From: Bryobacterales bacterium
Lineage (GTDB): Bacteria; Acidobacteriota; Terriglobia; Bryobacterales; Bryobacteraceae
Assembly (NCBI GenBank): GCA_009697495.1
Contig: SHUN01000143.1
Coordinates: 1 to 7,180, forward strand
Length of the DNA: 7,180 bases
Reading direction: 5' to 3'
Shown piece by piece: positions 1 to 5,750 of this stretch. The notes beneath the pieces were generated by a model, which had not been told where the DNA came from, ran no database searches, and saw nothing but the letters and a program-made list of their open reading frames with translations. A program made the position numbers and the translations under genes. Positions within the stretch are counted from its first letter, which is position 1. Each line of letters begins with the position of its first letter.

Positions 1-99
1 GACCAACGCACGTAAAGGAATCCCCTTCTGGGCCGCGACGGTTTTGGCTTGGCGGAATAGAGCGTCGGGGATTTCGAGGGTTGTCTTCATCGGCTTCAT
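1..99 (-). CDS. Ribbon-helix-helix antitoxin, VapB-like (5' part only)
   Basis: Reading leftward from ATG at 99, 33 codons are open to the window edge, so only the N-terminus is visible. A second in-frame ATG at 90 gives MKTTLEIPDALFRQAKTVAA, and either could be the start. The pattern of a short beta strand (TTLEIPD), then a helix (ALFRQAKTVAAQKG), then IPLRALV is typical of ribbon-helix-helix antitoxins of the VapB type. In these proteins the strand pair binds the operator and a C-terminal tail neutralises the partner toxin. If this is a VapBC pair, a PIN-domain ribonuclease would be expected just left of the window, but that gene cannot be seen. The Shine-Dalgarno match is weak (GGGA before the 99 start). 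The family call is by recognition of the N-terminus only, so a stand-alone regulator is possible. Confidence 0.7.
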   Translation of the reverse strand, partial: MKPMKTTLEIPDALFRQAKTVAAQKGIPLRALV

Positions 100-185
100 T
101 GTCCCATTTTTACGGGAACGGGTTTTTCGCGGCCTTATCGAACCGGACCCAAGATTTCCCTTAACTGATTATCAGGCCAGAATCC

Positions 186-383
186 ATGCTGTCAGCCACG
201 CGCCTTTCCGGTAGGCACACTGGTCCGGTCACCACCAGCCCGGCTCCCCAGATGGGAGGATCGATTCTGCCGCTTTGTTGTCCGACGGTCCTGACCGGTT
301 TCATGCCGACGGCCCGGCTTGGCGACCAGACCGCGCATGGCGGGGTGCTCGTAATCGGCGAGCCTTCAGTTTTGATCGGTTAA
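186..383 (+). pseudogene. PAAR-repeat protein remnant, internally shortened
   Basis: The 65-residue frame carries unmistakable PAAR-repeat language. SATRLSGRHTGPVTT resembles the usual N-terminal PAAR-DMHTCPM start, MGGSILPLCCPTVLTG resembles VGGPI-PP-CPTVLIGG, and MPTARLGDQTAHGG then VLVIGEPSVLIG resembles the last repeat unit. PAAR proteins cap the VgrG spike of type VI secretion systems and related contractile injectors with a metal-binding cone. The family is usually about 85-100 residues. Here the first unit runs directly into the last one, so the middle unit is missing, and the frame stops right after SVLIG where another GG-PAAR segment often follows. The PAAR residues have drifted to SATR and PTAR, and D-M-H-T-C has become G-R-H-T-G. 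No good ribosome-binding site lies upstream and no secretion gene is adjacent. I read it as a decaying fragment, although a functional mini-PAAR cannot be excluded. Its stop overlaps the stop of the convergent BON gene. Confidence 0.62.
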
Positions 384-658
384 TTGCCGGTCGGCGAAAC
401 CTTGAGTTCGTTGACGACTTTGGTGACGCCCTTTACTTTGCCAACGACGCGATCGGTCTTGATTTTTGCGCGGTCCGTGCGGACGATGCCCTTAACGGTG
501 ACGACGCCATCGGCGACGACCACTTCGAGAGCGCCCCCTTTGATGTCGGGGTCGCCGGCCAGGCGGCGTTTCACGTTGTCGTAAATCTGGTCGTCTTTCT
601 TCTGGTCCGCGAAGGCGGGAACCAGAAGCATGCAGAGTAGAATCACCAGCTTATACAT
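380..658 (-). CDS. Small secreted BON-domain protein
   Basis: The product is 92 residues from ATG at 658; a GTG at 661 would add one residue. The first 18 or so residues form a signal peptide: a lysine, a hydrophobic run YKLVILLCMLLVPAF, then A-D, with likely cleavage near AFA-D. The rest is one BON domain. It begins with the helix DDQIYDNVKRRLAGD, followed by IKGGALEVVVADGVVTVKGIV, then a second helix and the closing strand VTKVVNELKVSP. BON domains (OsmY and related) occur in envelope and osmotic-stress proteins and are thought to bind phospholipid or other surfaces; the precise role here is unknown. The start overlaps the end of era by 8 nt (ATGTATAA), so it is probably translated by coupling as the last gene of the operon. 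A BON gene is not a usual member of the phoH-era cluster. Confidence 0.85.
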   Translation of the reverse strand: MYKLVILLCMLLVPAFADQKKDDQIYDNVKRRLAGDPDIKGGALEVVVADGVVTVKGIVRTDRAKIKTDRVVGKVKGVTKVVNELKVSPTGN

Positions 659-1577
659 CACTATCGTTGACCATCCTTCGCCAGTCTAACTCATTCAGGA
701 ACTCCGGCTGATTCCGCCAGTCAGGTTTTACCTTCACAAAGAGTTCCAGAAAGATTTTTTTATCGAAAAACAGCTCCATTTCGGCGCGGGCGGCGGATCC
801 GATCTTTTTGATCATCGCTCCGGCGGCGCCGACGATTATGTTTTTCTGTCCAGAGCGTTCAACGTAAATCGTGGCGGCGATGCGGATGACGTTGGGTTTG
901 TCTTCCCATTCGTCGACCAGAACGGCGACCGAGTGCGGGACTTCCTGCTGGGCGAGAATCAGGATCTTCTCGCGGACCATTTCGGCGGCGAGGAAGCGGG
1001 ACGGGACGTCGGTGAGATGGTCCTCCGGATAGACACGCTCGCCAACGGGGAGGTAAGTGATGATGGCCTTCCGAAGCTCGTCAACGCCTTCGCCCTTTTT
1101 CGCGGAAACGGGGATGAAGGCAGCGAAATCATGGAGGGCCTGGTACTGCTCGATAAGGGCGAAGAGCTTGGATTTGTCGTGGATTGAGTCCACTTTATTG
1201 AGGACGAGGACGACCGGCGTGCCGGGCTTTTTGACGAGGTCGACGGCTTGGGCGATATCCTGGCCGGGTGTTTTGGTCGCGTCGACGACAAGGATGATGA
1301 CGTCGATCGCGTCCATAGCGGCGCGGACGGCTTGCATCATGCGGCGGTTGATGACGGTGTCGGATTTATGCAGGCCGGGGGTGTCGACGAAAACGATTTG
1401 GGCATTTTCGCCTGTCCAGACACCGTTGAGGGCGGTGCGGGTGGTCTGTGCCTTGGCGGTGACGATGGCGATTTTCTCGCCGACGATCGCGTTTAGCAGC
1501 GTTGACTTACCGGCATTCGGCAAGCCGATAATCGTGGCGGTACCGGCGTGATACTTGGGCTTTTTAGGCTTAGGCAT
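651..1577 (-). CDS. era: GTPase Era, 30S ribosomal subunit maturation
   Basis: This is a 308-residue protein, close to the usual 295-310. The N-terminal GTPase domain shows the G1 loop GLPNAGKS (residues 18-25), the G2-region threonines in AKAQTTR, G3 DTPGLH (from about 65), G4 NKVD (about 127-130) and G5 SAK (about 158-160). The C-terminal third is the KH RNA-binding domain with the Era-type loop IIVGAAGAMIKKIG. Era binds the 3' end of 16S rRNA in the cytoplasm and assists 30S assembly. YbeY, encoded in the same operon, acts on the same RNA region. The start lies inside the preceding gene's end with an 8-nt overlap (ATGCCTAA), and AAGG sits directly before it, which favours translational coupling. 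All motifs are intact. Confidence 0.98.
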   Translation of the reverse strand: MPKPKKPKYHAGTATIIGLPNAGKSTLLNAIVGEKIAIVTAKAQTTRTALNGVWTGENAQIVFVDTPGLHKSDTVINRRMMQAVRAAMDAIDVIILVVDATKTPGQDIAQAVDLVKKPGTPVVLVLNKVDSIHDKSKLFALIEQYQALHDFAAFIPVSAKKGEGVDELRKAIITYLPVGERVYPEDHLTDVPSRFLAAEMVREKILILAQQEVPHSVAVLVDEWEDKPNVIRIAATIYVERSGQKNIIVGAAGAMIKKIGSAARAEMELFFDKKIFLELFVKVKPDWRNQPEFLNELDWRRMVNDSDV

Positions 1578-2868
1578 CCTTTTTCACTTCCATTGTTGGA
1601 TGCTCCTTGTGGGGTTGTTCGGGCTCTAGGGCGCGCAGGATGCGCACACGGTCGACGCGGCGGTCATCCGCGGCGACAATTTCAATGCGTATTCCTTCGC
1701 GTTCGACGGCTTCGCCGGCGAGGGGGACACGGCCCAGCCATTCCGCGGCGAGGCCGCCGACGGTGGTGGAATCAAACTGTTCGTCGGGGCGGAAGCCGAC
1801 AAGTTCCTGGAGATGATCGAGGTCAAAGCTCCCCGAAACGAGCCAAGCGCCTTCGCCGTCGGCGGTGACGTCGGCGACCGGTTCATGCTCGTCGCGAATT
1901 TCGCCGAAGATCTCTTCGACAAGATCTTCCATGGTGGCGAGGCCGGCAGTGTTGCCGTATTCGTCAACAACCACGGCCATGTGGGCACCGTCGCGCTGCA
2001 TTTCCTTCAGCAGCGCGGTGACCATTTTCTGTTCCGGAACGACGCGGATGGGGCGCATGATTTCCCAGGCTTTTCGACCGCGTTCGTTGGGGTTGCGCTC
2101 AAACAGGTCGCGGACGTGGATGAAGCCGACAACATTATCGATCGTCTCGTCATAGACAGGGATGCGCGAGTACTGTTCGTTGATGACGAGTTCCCGCAGT
2201 TCTTCCAGGGAACGGCTTTTTTCGATGCCGACAATACGCGGACGGGGCGTCATGACTTCGCCGACGGTTTTGTCGCCGAACTCGACGACGGACTGGATCA
2301 GTTTGCGATCTTCTTCCTCAATAAGCCCTTCCTCTTTGCCGGCTGTGATGAGGGCTTCGACCGATTCCGAATGCGTGCCGTTGCCGTTCTCCTCGTCAGC
2401 GGATTCGCGCAGTTCGGTGAGCGATTGGAAGAACTTCAGAATGGCGACGATCGGGGCCATGACGAGAATCATGGCGTGCAATACCGGGAGGGAACCGAAC
2501 AGCCAGTTGCCATTGGTCTTGCGATAGAGCAGTTGCGGGAGGATCTGGGCGAAAACCATGGAGAGTGCCCAGGCGAGGACGGCGGCTTCGGCGATGGCGG
2601 TCCAGAACTGCTGGCGGCCCTCGCCGAGGAGAGCGAGGGCGCAAATACCCATCATGGCGATGAGGGCGTGTTTGATGAGGGAGAACGTGAGCGCGCCGCG
2701 CTCGATTTTCAGGCCGAGACGGTGTTCGAGATTGTTTTTGAAGTATTCGAGGGCGGGGACTTCACGGGAACGGAGGCGGAGCGATTCGACGTAGAGGATC
2801 TGAGCCACGGTGCTCAGGGTAAGTAGCGCGGAGAAGACGGCGAGAGTCAGGAAGAAGGCGATGTTCAT
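1570..2868 (-). CDS. CorC/HlyC-type CNNM membrane protein with CBS pair
   Basis: The 432-residue product has the standard three-part build of this family. Residues 1 to about 150 hold a DUF21/CNNM transmembrane domain with four hydrophobic stretches: the N-terminal segment, then segments around SLIKHALIAMMGICALALL, AVLAWALSMVFAQILPQLL and VLHAMILVMAPIVAI. Next comes a CBS-domain pair beginning at EVMTPR and ending near DEYGNTAGLATMEDLVEEIF. The C-terminus is a CorC_HlyC domain (about 345-420). Family members are linked to magnesium and cobalt efflux or tolerance; the older name, hemolysin, is misleading. CBS pairs bind adenine nucleotides. It sits between ybeY and era, overlapping each (ATGA with ybeY, 8 nt with era), as in many bacterial genomes. 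The family is clear, but substrate and direction of transport cannot be read from sequence. Confidence 0.93.
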   Translation of the reverse strand: MNIAFFLTLAVFSALLTLSTVAQILYVESLRLRSREVPALEYFKNNLEHRLGLKIERGALTFSLIKHALIAMMGICALALLGEGRQQFWTAIAEAAVLAWALSMVFAQILPQLLYRKTNGNWLFGSLPVLHAMILVMAPIVAILKFFQSLTELRESADEENGNGTHSESVEALITAGKEEGLIEEEDRKLIQSVVEFGDKTVGEVMTPRPRIVGIEKSRSLEELRELVINEQYSRIPVYDETIDNVVGFIHVRDLFERNPNERGRKAWEIMRPIRVVPEQKMVTALLKEMQRDGAHMAVVVDEYGNTAGLATMEDLVEEIFGEIRDEHEPVADVTADGEGAWLVSGSFDLDHLQELVGFRPDEQFDSTTVGGLAAEWLGRVPLAGEAVEREGIRIEIVAADDRRVDRVRILRALEPEQPHKEHPTMEVKKDA

Positions 2869-3311
2869 CGGCGCGTGCGTTCGATTAGACCGGCGGGGAG
2901 GCTAAGCTTTTGGCGCCAGCGGGATTCCAGGCGGCGCATGGCGCCGTTGTCGGTCTCGTGATCGTGACCGAGCAAATGGAGTGCCCCGTGGAGCATTAGG
3001 ATTTCGATTTCCGCTTCGATGGCGTGGCCGAATTCGGCGGCCTGGGCTTTGGCGCGGGTGGCGGATATGGCAAGGTCGCCTAGGGATTCTTCGCCTTCGA
3101 GGGCGGGGAAACTGAGCACGTCAGTGGCGTAGTCATGGCCCAGGAAGGTGTTGTTCAGGCGCCGGAGTTCGGTGTCTGAAGTCAGCAGACAAGTGAAGGC
3201 CCGGCCAGAGGTGAGGAGCGTGGTTAGCGTGTCTTGAAAAAGGCGCAGGCGGTTGCGGTCGATGCCGCGGGGCGCACTGCGAAAAAGAAATGTACTGCCA
3301 TCGGGGGACAT
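2865..3311 (-). CDS. ybeY: Endoribonuclease YbeY, 16S rRNA maturation
   Basis: This 148-residue protein matches YbeY (UPF0054) in length and motif. The zinc-binding signature HGALHLLGHDH lies at residues 108-118, with H108, H112 and H118 as expected ligands. Upstream is the family's conserved DYATDVLSFP segment (about 60-69), followed by LGDLAIS. YbeY is a single-strand-specific metal-dependent RNase needed for correct 16S rRNA 3'-end maturation and late-stage 70S quality control. It lies 11 nt downstream of phoH, and its stop overlaps the next start in an ATGA, so expression is probably coupled. No clear Shine-Dalgarno is seen before its ATG. All catalytic residues are present. Confidence 0.96.
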   Translation of the reverse strand: MSPDGSTFLFRSAPRGIDRNRLRLFQDTLTTLLTSGRAFTCLLTSDTELRRLNNTFLGHDYATDVLSFPALEGEESLGDLAISATRAKAQAAEFGHAIEAEIEILMLHGALHLLGHDHETDNGAMRRLESRWRQKLSLPAGLIERTRR

Positions 3312-3322
3312 GTTTGTGGTAA

Positions 3323-4366
3323 TCAGGCGTTGGGCGCGGATTGGCTGGCGGATTGATTGGTTGCCGGGTCTGCCTCGGCCATGACTTCGTTCAGGCGAAG
3401 GCTAAGTTGACGGGCGTTGATGGCGTTCTCGCCGTTCTTTTCGTACGCGCGGATAATGCGTTGGACCAAGCTGTGGCGAACGACGTCGCTGTCATCGAAG
3501 TGGACGAAGCTGATGCCGTCGATGCCTTTCAGGATTTCGACCGCTTCGATGAGGCCGGAGCGGCGGCCGCTGGGGAGGTCGATTTGCGTGGCGTCGCCGG
3601 TGACGACGGTTTTTGAGCTGAAGCCCTGGCGCGTGAGCACCATCTTCATTTGCTCGCGGGTGGAGTTTTGGGCTTCATCGAGAATGATGAAGCTGTCGTT
3701 GAGTGTGCGGCCGCGCATGAAAGCGAGGGGGGCGACTTCGATAATATTTTTCTCGATGAACTTCTCCACCTTTTCGGCTTCGAGCATATCGAAAAGCGCG
3801 TCGTAAAGGGGTCGAAGGTAGGGGTCGATTTTTTCCTGGAGCGTGCCGGGGAGGAAGCCGAGCTTTTCACCGGCCTCAACGGCGGGGCGGGTGAGGATAA
3901 TCCGCGAGACGCGTTTGGAAAGCAGCGCGGAGACGGCCATGGCGACAGCGAGATAGGTTTTGCCGGTACCGGCGGGGCCGACGCCGAAGACGAGATCGTT
4001 GCGTTCGATGGCTTCCAGGTAGCGGCGCTGGTTGATGGTCTTCGGCGTGAGGACTTTCTTGCCGAAGCTGCGCTGGCGGCCGCTGGCGACGAGGGCGCGG
4101 AGCGTTACGGCCTCATCACCGATAACGATGCGAAGATAGCAGGCCATGTCACCGGAGGAGAATTTGTGGCCTTCGCGGACGAGTTCGGCGTAGTCGTTGA
4201 CAATGCGGCAGGCGCGTTCGACGGGGGCGTCTTCGCCATCGATTTCCATGGCGCCATTGGCCATGCGGGTACGCACGGCGAGGGCTGTTTCCAGCAGGCG
4301 AATGTTCTCGTCGCGGGTGCCGTAGAGGGCTTCGACGCCCTGCGGAATGGGCACGCTTAGTCGCAT
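3323..4366 (-). CDS. phoH: PhoH-like P-loop ATPase (YbeZ type)
   Basis: The product is 347 residues from ATG at 4366, beginning [10 protein letters not shown]. The Walker A motif GPAGTGKT is at residues 130-137 and the Walker B motif FIILDEAQN ends near 234. [10 protein letters not shown], a PhoH-family sensor region, follows near 258. The N-terminal 100 residues form the usual RNA-binding-like extension of YbeZ proteins. PhoH/YbeZ is an ATPase with predicted helicase-like or RNA-related activity that works with YbeY. The frame stays open upstream to an ATG at 4525, which would add 53 residues. I reject that start because an extended -10 promoter (TGCTATAAT) lies inside the extension, the extra residues look non-coding, and the 347-residue version fits the family. 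The Shine-Dalgarno before 4366 is poor. This is the first gene of the minus-strand operon. Confidence 0.95.
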   Translation of the reverse strand: MRLSVPIPQGVEALYGTRDENIRLLETALAVRTRMANGAMEIDGEDAPVERACRIVNDYAELVREGHKFSSGDMACYLRIVIGDEAVTLRALVASGRQRSFGKKVLTPKTINQRRYLEAIERNDLVFGVGPAGTGKTYLAVAMAVSALLSKRVSRIILTRPAVEAGEKLGFLPGTLQEKIDPYLRPLYDALFDMLEAEKVEKFIEKNIIEVAPLAFMRGRTLNDSFIILDEAQNSTREQMKMVLTRQGFSSKTVVTGDATQIDLPSGRRSGLIEAVEILKGIDGISFVHFDDSDVVRHSLVQRIIRAYEKNGENAINARQLSLRLNEVMAEADPATNQSASQSAPNA

Positions 4367-4403
4367 GTATAGGCGCGGTTCGACAACAACGACATCTCGC
4401 TTA

Positions 4404-4413
4404 ATTATAGCAA
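4404..4413 (-). promoter_or_regulatory. Extended -10 promoter for the phoH-ybeY-corC-era-BON operon
   Basis: On the minus strand the sequence TTGCTATAAT contains a perfect TATAAT (4409 to 4404) preceded by TG one base away, the extended -10 form that tolerates a weak -35. The -35 position (about 4427-4432) reads CAAGTT, a poor match. Transcription would begin near 4397, leaving a leader of about 30 nt before the phoH ATG at 4366. The site also helps decide the phoH start, since a start at 4525 would lie upstream of it. Prediction from sequence only. Confidence 0.5.
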
Positions 4414-4520
4414 CAGGTACACACGAAACTTGGCCGCTGGTTTTTTGACGGTCTGTTCCCGCAGGCTTGTCCGGCGTAGCCGAGTGCACATTTTCCTGAC
4501 CTTGCTGCCAGAGAGGACGC

Positions 4521-4540
4521 GGCAATGCTGTAACATTGCC
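4521..4540. repeat. Inverted repeat in the phoH upstream region
   Basis: Perfect 7-bp arms GGCAATG and CATTGCC flank a 6-nt centre (CTGTAA). With one bulged C the stem extends to nine pairs through GCG/CGC. No T-run follows on either strand, so it is not a classical terminator. It lies about 110 nt upstream of the predicted phoH promoter and about 120 nt before the antitoxin start. It could be a protein-binding dyad or an RNA hairpin; the role is unknown. Confidence 0.45.
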
Positions 4541-4561
4541 CGCACGGCCCCGGATCTGAAT

Positions 4562-4609
4562 CGGTAACCCGCGTGCGAGGAGGCTCCCGGGAGCATCGAA
4601 GGTTTACCG
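4562..4609. promoter_or_regulatory. Nested dyad upstream of the antitoxin gene
   Basis: Two symmetries sit one inside the other. The outer arms, CGGTAACCC (4562-4570) and GGTTTACCG (4601-4609), pair at 8 of 9 positions. Inside them is the perfect 12-bp palindrome GCTCCCGGGAGC (4583-4594). The centre of the palindrome is offset from the centre of the outer arms (12 nt on the left, 6 nt on the right). Such clusters before a ribbon-helix-helix antitoxin are candidate operators for autoregulation. A strong GC hairpin or another regulator's site is also possible. Confidence 0.4.
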
Positions 4610-4612
4610 CAA

Positions 4613-4624
4613 AAAGTATACTTT
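4613..4624. promoter_or_regulatory. 12-bp palindrome, candidate antitoxin operator
   Basis: AAAGTATACTTT is a perfect palindrome 39 bp before the antitoxin ATG. It contains TATACT, a reasonable -10 hexamer, on both strands. Its position next to a putative promoter fits the usual autorepression of toxin-antitoxin operons, but no binding evidence exists in the sequence itself. Confidence 0.4.
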
Positions 4625-4628
4625 AGAG

Positions 4629-4654
4629 TTGGCAAAATAGTGGCATGGTATTAT
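4629..4654 (+). promoter_or_regulatory. Possible promoter for the toxin-antitoxin pair
   Basis: TTGGCA (4629-4634) resembles a -35 element and TGGTATTAT (4646-4654) is an extended -10. The 14-bp spacing is short, so the extended -10 may act largely alone. Initiation would fall near 4661, only a few bases before ATG at 4664, which would make a leaderless or near-leaderless message. That is consistent with the weak Shine-Dalgarno there. Confidence 0.3.
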
Positions 4655-4663
4655 CGTTACGGA

Positions 4664-4924
4664 ATGAGTACGACCACGGAAAGCCCAAACATTCGCATCA
4701 GTTCCCACTCCAAAGCAACTTTGCGAGATTTGGCCAAACGGGAAGGCAAACCAATGCAAGCCGTCCTGGACAAGGCCATTGAGCAGTACCGTCGCGACAC
4801 GTTTTTTCGGGAGTTGAACGAGTCCTATGGCCGGTTGCAGGCCGATCCGGAAGCGTGGAAGCAGGAAATGGGCGAACGGCAAGAGTGGGATACCGCGCTG
4901 ATGGACGGATTGGACGGTGAATGA
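4664..4924 (+). CDS. Ribbon-helix-helix antitoxin of a MazF/PemK-type pair
   Basis: The product is 86 residues from ATG at 4664. An upstream in-frame GTG at 4640 would add eight residues (MAWYYRYG), which look non-coding. Residues 8-43 have the ribbon-helix-helix pattern: the strand NIRISSHS, then two helices across KATLRDLAKREG and MQAVLDKAIEQYRR. The acidic tail (about 46-86), rich in D, E and W, including DPEAWKQEMGERQEWD, is the kind of disordered arm that wraps a MazF dimer. It would bind its own promoter and neutralise the toxin. The gene overlaps the toxin start by four bases (ATGA), the standard coupled layout. The frame is intact, unlike that of its partner. Local base composition differs from its neighbours. 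Confidence 0.85.
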   Translation: MSTTTESPNIRISSHSKATLRDLAKREGKPMQAVLDKAIEQYRRDTFFRELNESYGRLQADPEAWKQEMGERQEWDTALMDGLDGE

Positions 4925-5246
4925 GCCATTCTGTTTCGGATCCGGCCCGCGGAGAAATTTGGTCCGCCCGGTTTGACCCCATTGTCGGCCGCGAACAAGG
5001 CGGCGAGCGGCCTTGTCTGGTTTTCTCCGATGACCGATTCAATCAGAGCCGCGCCGAGTTGGTGATTGTTGTTCCGATCACTCGAACGGAACGAAACATC
5101 GGTTCCCATGTGCGTGTCGCGCCATTTGAAGACGGTCTCAAAGACGTCAGCGTTCGAAGCAGCGGCTCAAAACCAGATGGGGCAAGGTGTCAGGGGAGAC
5201 GTTGGCCGCCGTTGAGGACCGCGTGAGAATTTTGTTGAATCTTTGA
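4921..5246 (+). pseudogene. mazF: MazF/PemK-family endoribonuclease toxin, frameshifted
   Basis: The first 78 codons read as a MazF/PemK toxin: RGEIWSARFDPIVGREQGGERPCLVFSDD, with the substrate-loop arginine (R30) and the following P, then VIVVPITRTERN carrying the conserved threonine, then HVRVAPFEDGLK. After codon 78 (GTT at 5152) this frame runs into unrelated sequence and stops at 5226. In the frame beginning at 5154 the family C-terminus resumes as SKQRLKTRWGKVSGETLAAV and continues to RILLNL with TGA at 5244-5246. Adding one T at the joint (GTT-TCG) restores the frame. Even so, the usual segment around a C-D/E-Q/D-V-R motif between GLK and SKQRL is about 8-10 residues short, so a deletion of 3n+1 bases is likely. 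MazF toxins cleave mRNA, and this copy should be inactive. A sequencing error would not explain the missing residues. Confidence 0.82.
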
Positions 5247-5265
5247 AGCCCGGTTGACAGTTGGC

Positions 5266-5289
5266 ATCTGACCGTAACGGCCATCAGAT
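5266..5289. terminator. Weak hairpin between convergent genes
   Basis: ATCTGA (5266-5271) and TCAGAT (5284-5289) are perfect inverted arms, with a second small dyad CCG-TAA-CGG between them. It lies in the 48-bp gap between the convergent mazF pseudogene and the DUF1569 gene, where a bidirectional terminator would be expected. There is no T-run, so termination ability is doubtful. Confidence 0.25.
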
Positions 5290-5294
5290 CGCGC

Positions 5295-5741
5295 TTAGGC
5301 GCCGAACTGCGTGAGGTGGTGGTCGAGGTGGCGGTGCATGAGTGCCCCCCAATCGGCGCCGGATAGAGGGCCAAAGGCGGCGTGGGACTGAAAGGTTTGG
5401 GACTCGCCTTTGGAGACGAACTTGTCCATCGCGGCTCGAAGCGCAGGGAGGCGATCGGCGATGTCGCCGTCGTCCGTGATAATGAACTCCGGCGCGGTAG
5501 GAGCGCCTTTGGGCCACGGAAGAACGTAGATGATCAGCTTGGTTATAGGCCAGAAGCGGAAGAATGTTTTCTTGTGCGTGATCTGGAACTCGCCCATGGC
5601 GGCGAAGAAGGGGACGGTGCAATGCCGGAGCATTTGGGCCGCCGTCATTTTGCCCCAGAGAGGGTTTTGATTTGGCTTGATAGAGTCGAAGCGCTTCAGT
5701 AACGCCTGGCGGTCGGCGGGGTTCCAGACGGTCTTGGCCAT
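5295..5741 (-). CDS. DUF1569 (DinB-like) protein
   Basis: The 148-residue product starts at MAKTVWNPADRQALLKRFDS. The frame is open much further upstream, but that extension is low-complexity shadow of the divergent gene, so I use the ATG at 5741. It shows the DUF1569 pattern: PLWGKMTAAQMLRHC (about 27-41), then a hydrophobic FFRFWPITKLIIYVLPWP stretch, and the terminal HRHLDHHLTQFG near 136-147. The spaced histidines fit the DinB/YfiT four-helix fold, which usually binds a divalent metal. Members of this superfamily include thiol transferases, but the substrate here is unknown. Soluble and probably cytoplasmic; the hydrophobic patch is too short and mixed for a confident membrane segment. 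Its start is 33 nt from the divergent GTG of the next gene. Confidence 0.85.
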   Translation of the reverse strand: MAKTVWNPADRQALLKRFDSIKPNQNPLWGKMTAAQMLRHCTVPFFAAMGEFQITHKKTFFRFWPITKLIIYVLPWPKGAPTAPEFIITDDGDIADRLPALRAAMDKFVSKGESQTFQSHAAFGPLSGADWGALMHRHLDHHLTQFGA

Positions 5742-5750
5742 TTGGAAGAT

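Noticed and set aside
165..175. 11-bp dyad CTGATTATCAG upstream of the left antitoxin
   Set aside because: A single short symmetry is expected by chance at this size. It lies about 65 bp from the antitoxin start with no nearby promoter I can support.
347..363. GCTCG/CGAGC hairpin just beyond the BON stop as an operon terminator
   Set aside because: The stem is only 5 bp, it lacks a following T-run on the minus strand, and it lies inside the PAAR remnant.
1813..2826. 337-residue plus-strand open frame across the CorC-like gene
   Set aside because: It is a shadow of the CBS/CorC gene on the other strand, with D/G/F-rich sequence and no domain.
4357..4395. Possible 12-residue upstream ORF overlapping the phoH start (minus strand)
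   Set aside because: An ATG at 4395 with stop at 4357 is present, but the only purine-rich stretch abuts the ATG too closely to act as a binding site, and no attenuator structure is visible.
4440..4610. Structured non-coding RNA (SRP RNA, c-di-GMP riboswitch or tRNA) upstream of phoH
   Set aside because: I compared the region with remembered core motifs of these RNAs and found no matching conserved loop or T-arm.
4405..4635. 76-residue minus-strand frame in the phoH upstream region
   Set aside because: It has no family resemblance, overlaps the predicted promoter and dyads, and has no ribosome-binding site.
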